Assembly: GCA_019637335.1 (NCBI GenBank)
Contig: JAHBVV010000005.1
Location: 186,001-250,000, forward strand
Direction: 5' to 3'
DNA from: Candidatus Hydrogenedentota bacterium
Lineage (GTDB): Bacteria; Hydrogenedentota; Hydrogenedentia; Hydrogenedentales; JAEUWI01
Length of the DNA: 64,000 nucleotides
Made by a program: the position numbers and the translations under genes. Position 1 is the stretch's first letter. Each line of letters starts with the position of its first letter. The notes under the pieces are model-generated. The model made no database searches. It was not told where the DNA came from and saw only the letters and a list, made by a program, of their open reading frames with translations. Shown here one piece after another: positions 62,279 to 64,000 of this stretch.

Positions 62279-63058
62279 TCAGGATCCGCCGAGATCGCGG
62301 TAGAAGAGGTCCTTCGCCTCGATGGTCATGCCTTCGTTGTGGCATTGAATGGCGAAGTGGCCCTCGGTGTACTCGGCGTCGTCGTAGGTCATCACGAGTT
62401 CTTCGTTGACCCAGATCTGGAGGAGCGGGCCGACGGCCTTGACCCGCATGTCGAACCATTCGTCGTCTTTGGTCAGGAGCTTTGTGGCCTCGCCCGTGGG
62501 GGCGCCGGGCTTCCAGAGCCAGCCGGTGTAGGCGTCCTGGTTGTGGCAGATCTGGGCCTCGTAGCCGCGGGGGTAGCCGTCGATATTGTCTTCCGGGGGA
62601 TTGGCGCGGAAGTAGAGGCCGCTGTTTGCGCCGCCGCCCTGGTCGCTAATGCGGAACTTGCCCTTGACCTCCAGATCCTTCAGGATGGGATCGGCGTAGA
62701 TATGGCCCTGGCCGCCGGGGGAGGTCCCGGTCATGACGCCGTCGACGACCTGCCAGGTTGCGGCGCCGCGCTGGGTCCAGCCGTTGAGGGTTTCGCCGTC
62801 GAAAAGGGAAACCCATTCGGCCTCCGGGGCGGCTTCGGTCTCGGGTGCGGCTTCGGCCTGGGGCGCGGGTTCCGCTTCGGCTTGCTCCGGCATCGGGGCC
62901 GGGGCCGCTTCTTCGGGGGGCGCTTGCGGTTCCGCGGGTTCAGGCGCAGGCGTTGCGGCGGCGGGCTGTTCCGGCGTCGCGGGTTTTGGCGCGGGCGCGC
63001 AGGATGCCAGGACGAGTCCGGGCAACAGGGTCAATATGAAGGCATATCGGATTTTCAT
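62279..63058 (-). CDS. DUF1080 (3-keto-disaccharide hydrolase-like) lipoprotein
   Basis: A 259-aa exported protein. MKIRYAFILTLLPGLVLASC has a lipobox (VLASC), followed by about 60 residues rich in Pro, Ala and Glu as a spacer, then the DUF1080 beta-sandwich. Its markers are WVSLFDGETLNGWTQRG at the start, GGANSGLYFRANPP and YEAQICHN in the middle, and FAIQCHNEGMTIEAKDLFYRDL at the end. The family is common in Planctomycetes and Verrucomicrobia and has been linked with 3-keto-glycoside cleavage, which would fit the Gfo/Idh/MocA genes. The ATG at 63058 follows GGGAGG. Confidence 0.9.
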   Translation of the reverse strand: MKIRYAFILTLLPGLVLASCAPAPKPATPEQPAAATPAPEPAEPQAPPEEAAPAPMPEQAEAEPAPQAEAAPETEAAPEAEWVSLFDGETLNGWTQRGAATWQVVDGVMTGTSPGGQGHIYADPILKDLEVKGKFRISDQGGGANSGLYFRANPPEDNIDGYPRGYEAQICHNQDAYTGWLWKPGAPTGEATKLLTKDDEWFDMRVKAVGPLLQIWVNEELVMTYDDAEYTEGHFAIQCHNEGMTIEAKDLFYRDLGGS

Positions 63059-63264
63059 GGTCAATCCTCCCAGTAGGTGTTGGTGTCGCGCGGGCCGCGC
63101 GGGCGGCTGTCGGCGTCAAGCCGCCATTTTGTCGCATGGGACCGCGATTTACAACTTTCGCGGGCGGGGTTGCAAATAGGCGGCGTTTATGCGAGTGTAG
63201 GGGGTGTGTTTATGGGGAATGGGGTGGGGGAGGGGTCCAACGCGAAATGCGGAAGGCGCCCGAG

Positions 63265-63912
63265 ATGAACCCGTACCGGAAGCGCAGAATACAATTGTTT
63301 GAGTCCCTGGTCAGCCGGTTGAATGCGGAGCCCATTCGGATTCTGGATGTCGGCGGTGAGATGGCGTTCTGGAAGGATACGGAGTTCTGGGACAATCCGA
63401 AGTACCAGATCACGGTATCGAATATCGGGCGCGAAGAGGAGGAGCGGGCCTACCTTGCGCAGCACGGCCCCTCCAATATCGACTGGCTCTATGCGGACGC
63501 CACGGACTTGGGGCCCGCGCTGGAGCGGGGCTACGATGCCCTGTTTTCCAACTCGGTGATCGAGCATGTCGGAGGCTGGGCGGAGATGGCGCGTATGGCG
63601 GCGTGGTTTGAGGGCTTTGATGGCCCGTATTTTGTGCAAACGCCGAACCTTTGGTTTCCGATTGAGCCGCATTTTCGCACGCCGTTCTTTGGGTTATTGC
63701 CGTATGGCGTTCGGGTGTTGCTGGTGCGCTGCTTCCATCTGGGCTGTTACCGGCGGGCGCGCACGTGGGCGGAGGCGCGGGCGAAGGTGGACACGACGCG
63801 GCTGCTCACGGCGGGCGAAATGCGGCGTTTGTTCCCGAAGGCGACGCTGGTGCGGGAGAAGGTGTACGGGCTGACCAAGTCGATCTACGCGCATACGTTT
63901 CCCGATCGGTGA
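63265..63912 (+). CDS. SAM-dependent methyltransferase-like protein
   Basis: A 215-aa class I methyltransferase-like protein. Motif I is RILDVGGEMAFW (residues about 27-38), then an acidic segment (IDWLYADATDLGPALERGYDALFSNSVIEHVGGWAEMARM) characteristic of the family. There is a Tyr/Trp-rich region after it. The ATG at 63265 has GGAAGG upstream; an earlier ATG in frame (63247) would lie before that site. The substrate is unknown. It is on the plus strand, facing away from the DUF1080 gene. Confidence 0.78.
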   Translation: MNPYRKRRIQLFESLVSRLNAEPIRILDVGGEMAFWKDTEFWDNPKYQITVSNIGREEEERAYLAQHGPSNIDWLYADATDLGPALERGYDALFSNSVIEHVGGWAEMARMAAWFEGFDGPYFVQTPNLWFPIEPHFRTPFFGLLPYGVRVLLVRCFHLGCYRRARTWAEARAKVDTTRLLTAGEMRRLFPKATLVREKVYGLTKSIYAHTFPDR

Positions 63913-64000
63913 TGCGGCGGTGATGCCCGGTTGTCCGGCGGTATGGTGCGCGCGCGGGCGGATTGGGTATACTGCCCGGGCATTCGGGGCGGGTGCGCGG

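Noticed and set aside
1-64000. tRNA, rRNA, riboswitches and prophage
   Set aside because: I looked for tRNA-like T-loops, rRNA segments, known riboswitch cores, integrases and phage genes and saw none that I could support.

Overview
The window is high-GC, densely coded bacterial DNA with long same-strand operons. It combines Na+-NQR, a Na+/H+-type Rnf complex, an unusually long pyruvate:ferredoxin oxidoreductase, an NAD-reducing Hox [NiFe]-hydrogenase with full Hyp maturation, five Gfo/Idh/MocA oxidoreductases, ThuA, GH29 and DUF1080 proteins, and many short dispersed repeats. This mix suggests a Gram-negative bacterium of the PVC / Planctomycetes / Hydrogenedentes kind. That placement is inferred from gene content only; there is no rRNA or tRNA in the window.

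Layout. 1-7144 (minus): nqrABCDEF-apbE followed by the first 25 codons of another gene. 7355-14415: a GlmU-like nucleotidyltransferase, a secreted alpha-L-fucosidase, a ParDE-like toxin-antitoxin pair, a SulP transporter and a secreted beta-propeller glycosidase-like protein. 14587-17662 (plus): ThuA and two Gfo/Idh/MocA genes. 17989-26432 (plus): a 1209-aa AsmA-like protein, a PilZ protein, an acyltransferase/alpha-beta hydrolase fusion and a secreted TPR protein ending at a strong terminator. 26542-27622: divergent isochorismatase-family hydrolase and HxlR regulator with palindromes between them. 27697-30116 (minus): a two-gene ABC exporter. 30222-30567: a compound minisatellite. 30733-32822 (plus): two more Gfo/Idh/MocA genes. 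32843-33249: a MITE-like repeat cluster. 33349-44810 (minus): rnfB - PFOR - rnfCDGEA - small Cys-rich membrane protein - plant-type FNR. 45431-58138 (plus): hoxFUYHW - response regulator - histidine kinase - hypABFCDE. 58169-58411: three 81-bp repeats. 58411-63058 (minus): sucrose-phosphate synthase/phosphatase fusion, a fifth Gfo/Idh/MocA gene, a repeat-rich gap and a DUF1080 lipoprotein. 63265-63912 (plus): a methyltransferase.

How the genes fit together. PFOR would reduce ferredoxin. Rnf would oxidise ferredoxin with NAD+ and pump ions. The FNR-like enzyme would link ferredoxin to NADP(H). The Hox enzyme would exchange electrons between NADH and H2, and NQR would pass NADH electrons to quinone while pumping Na+. 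ApbE is the transferase expected to attach FMN to NqrB, NqrC, RnfD and RnfG, all of which keep the acceptor threonine (T234, T222, T187 and T199 by my count). The most interesting points are the PFOR gene inside the rnf operon, the 68-aa Cys-rich protein translationally coupled between rnfA and the FNR gene, and the two-component system inside the hydrogenase operon.
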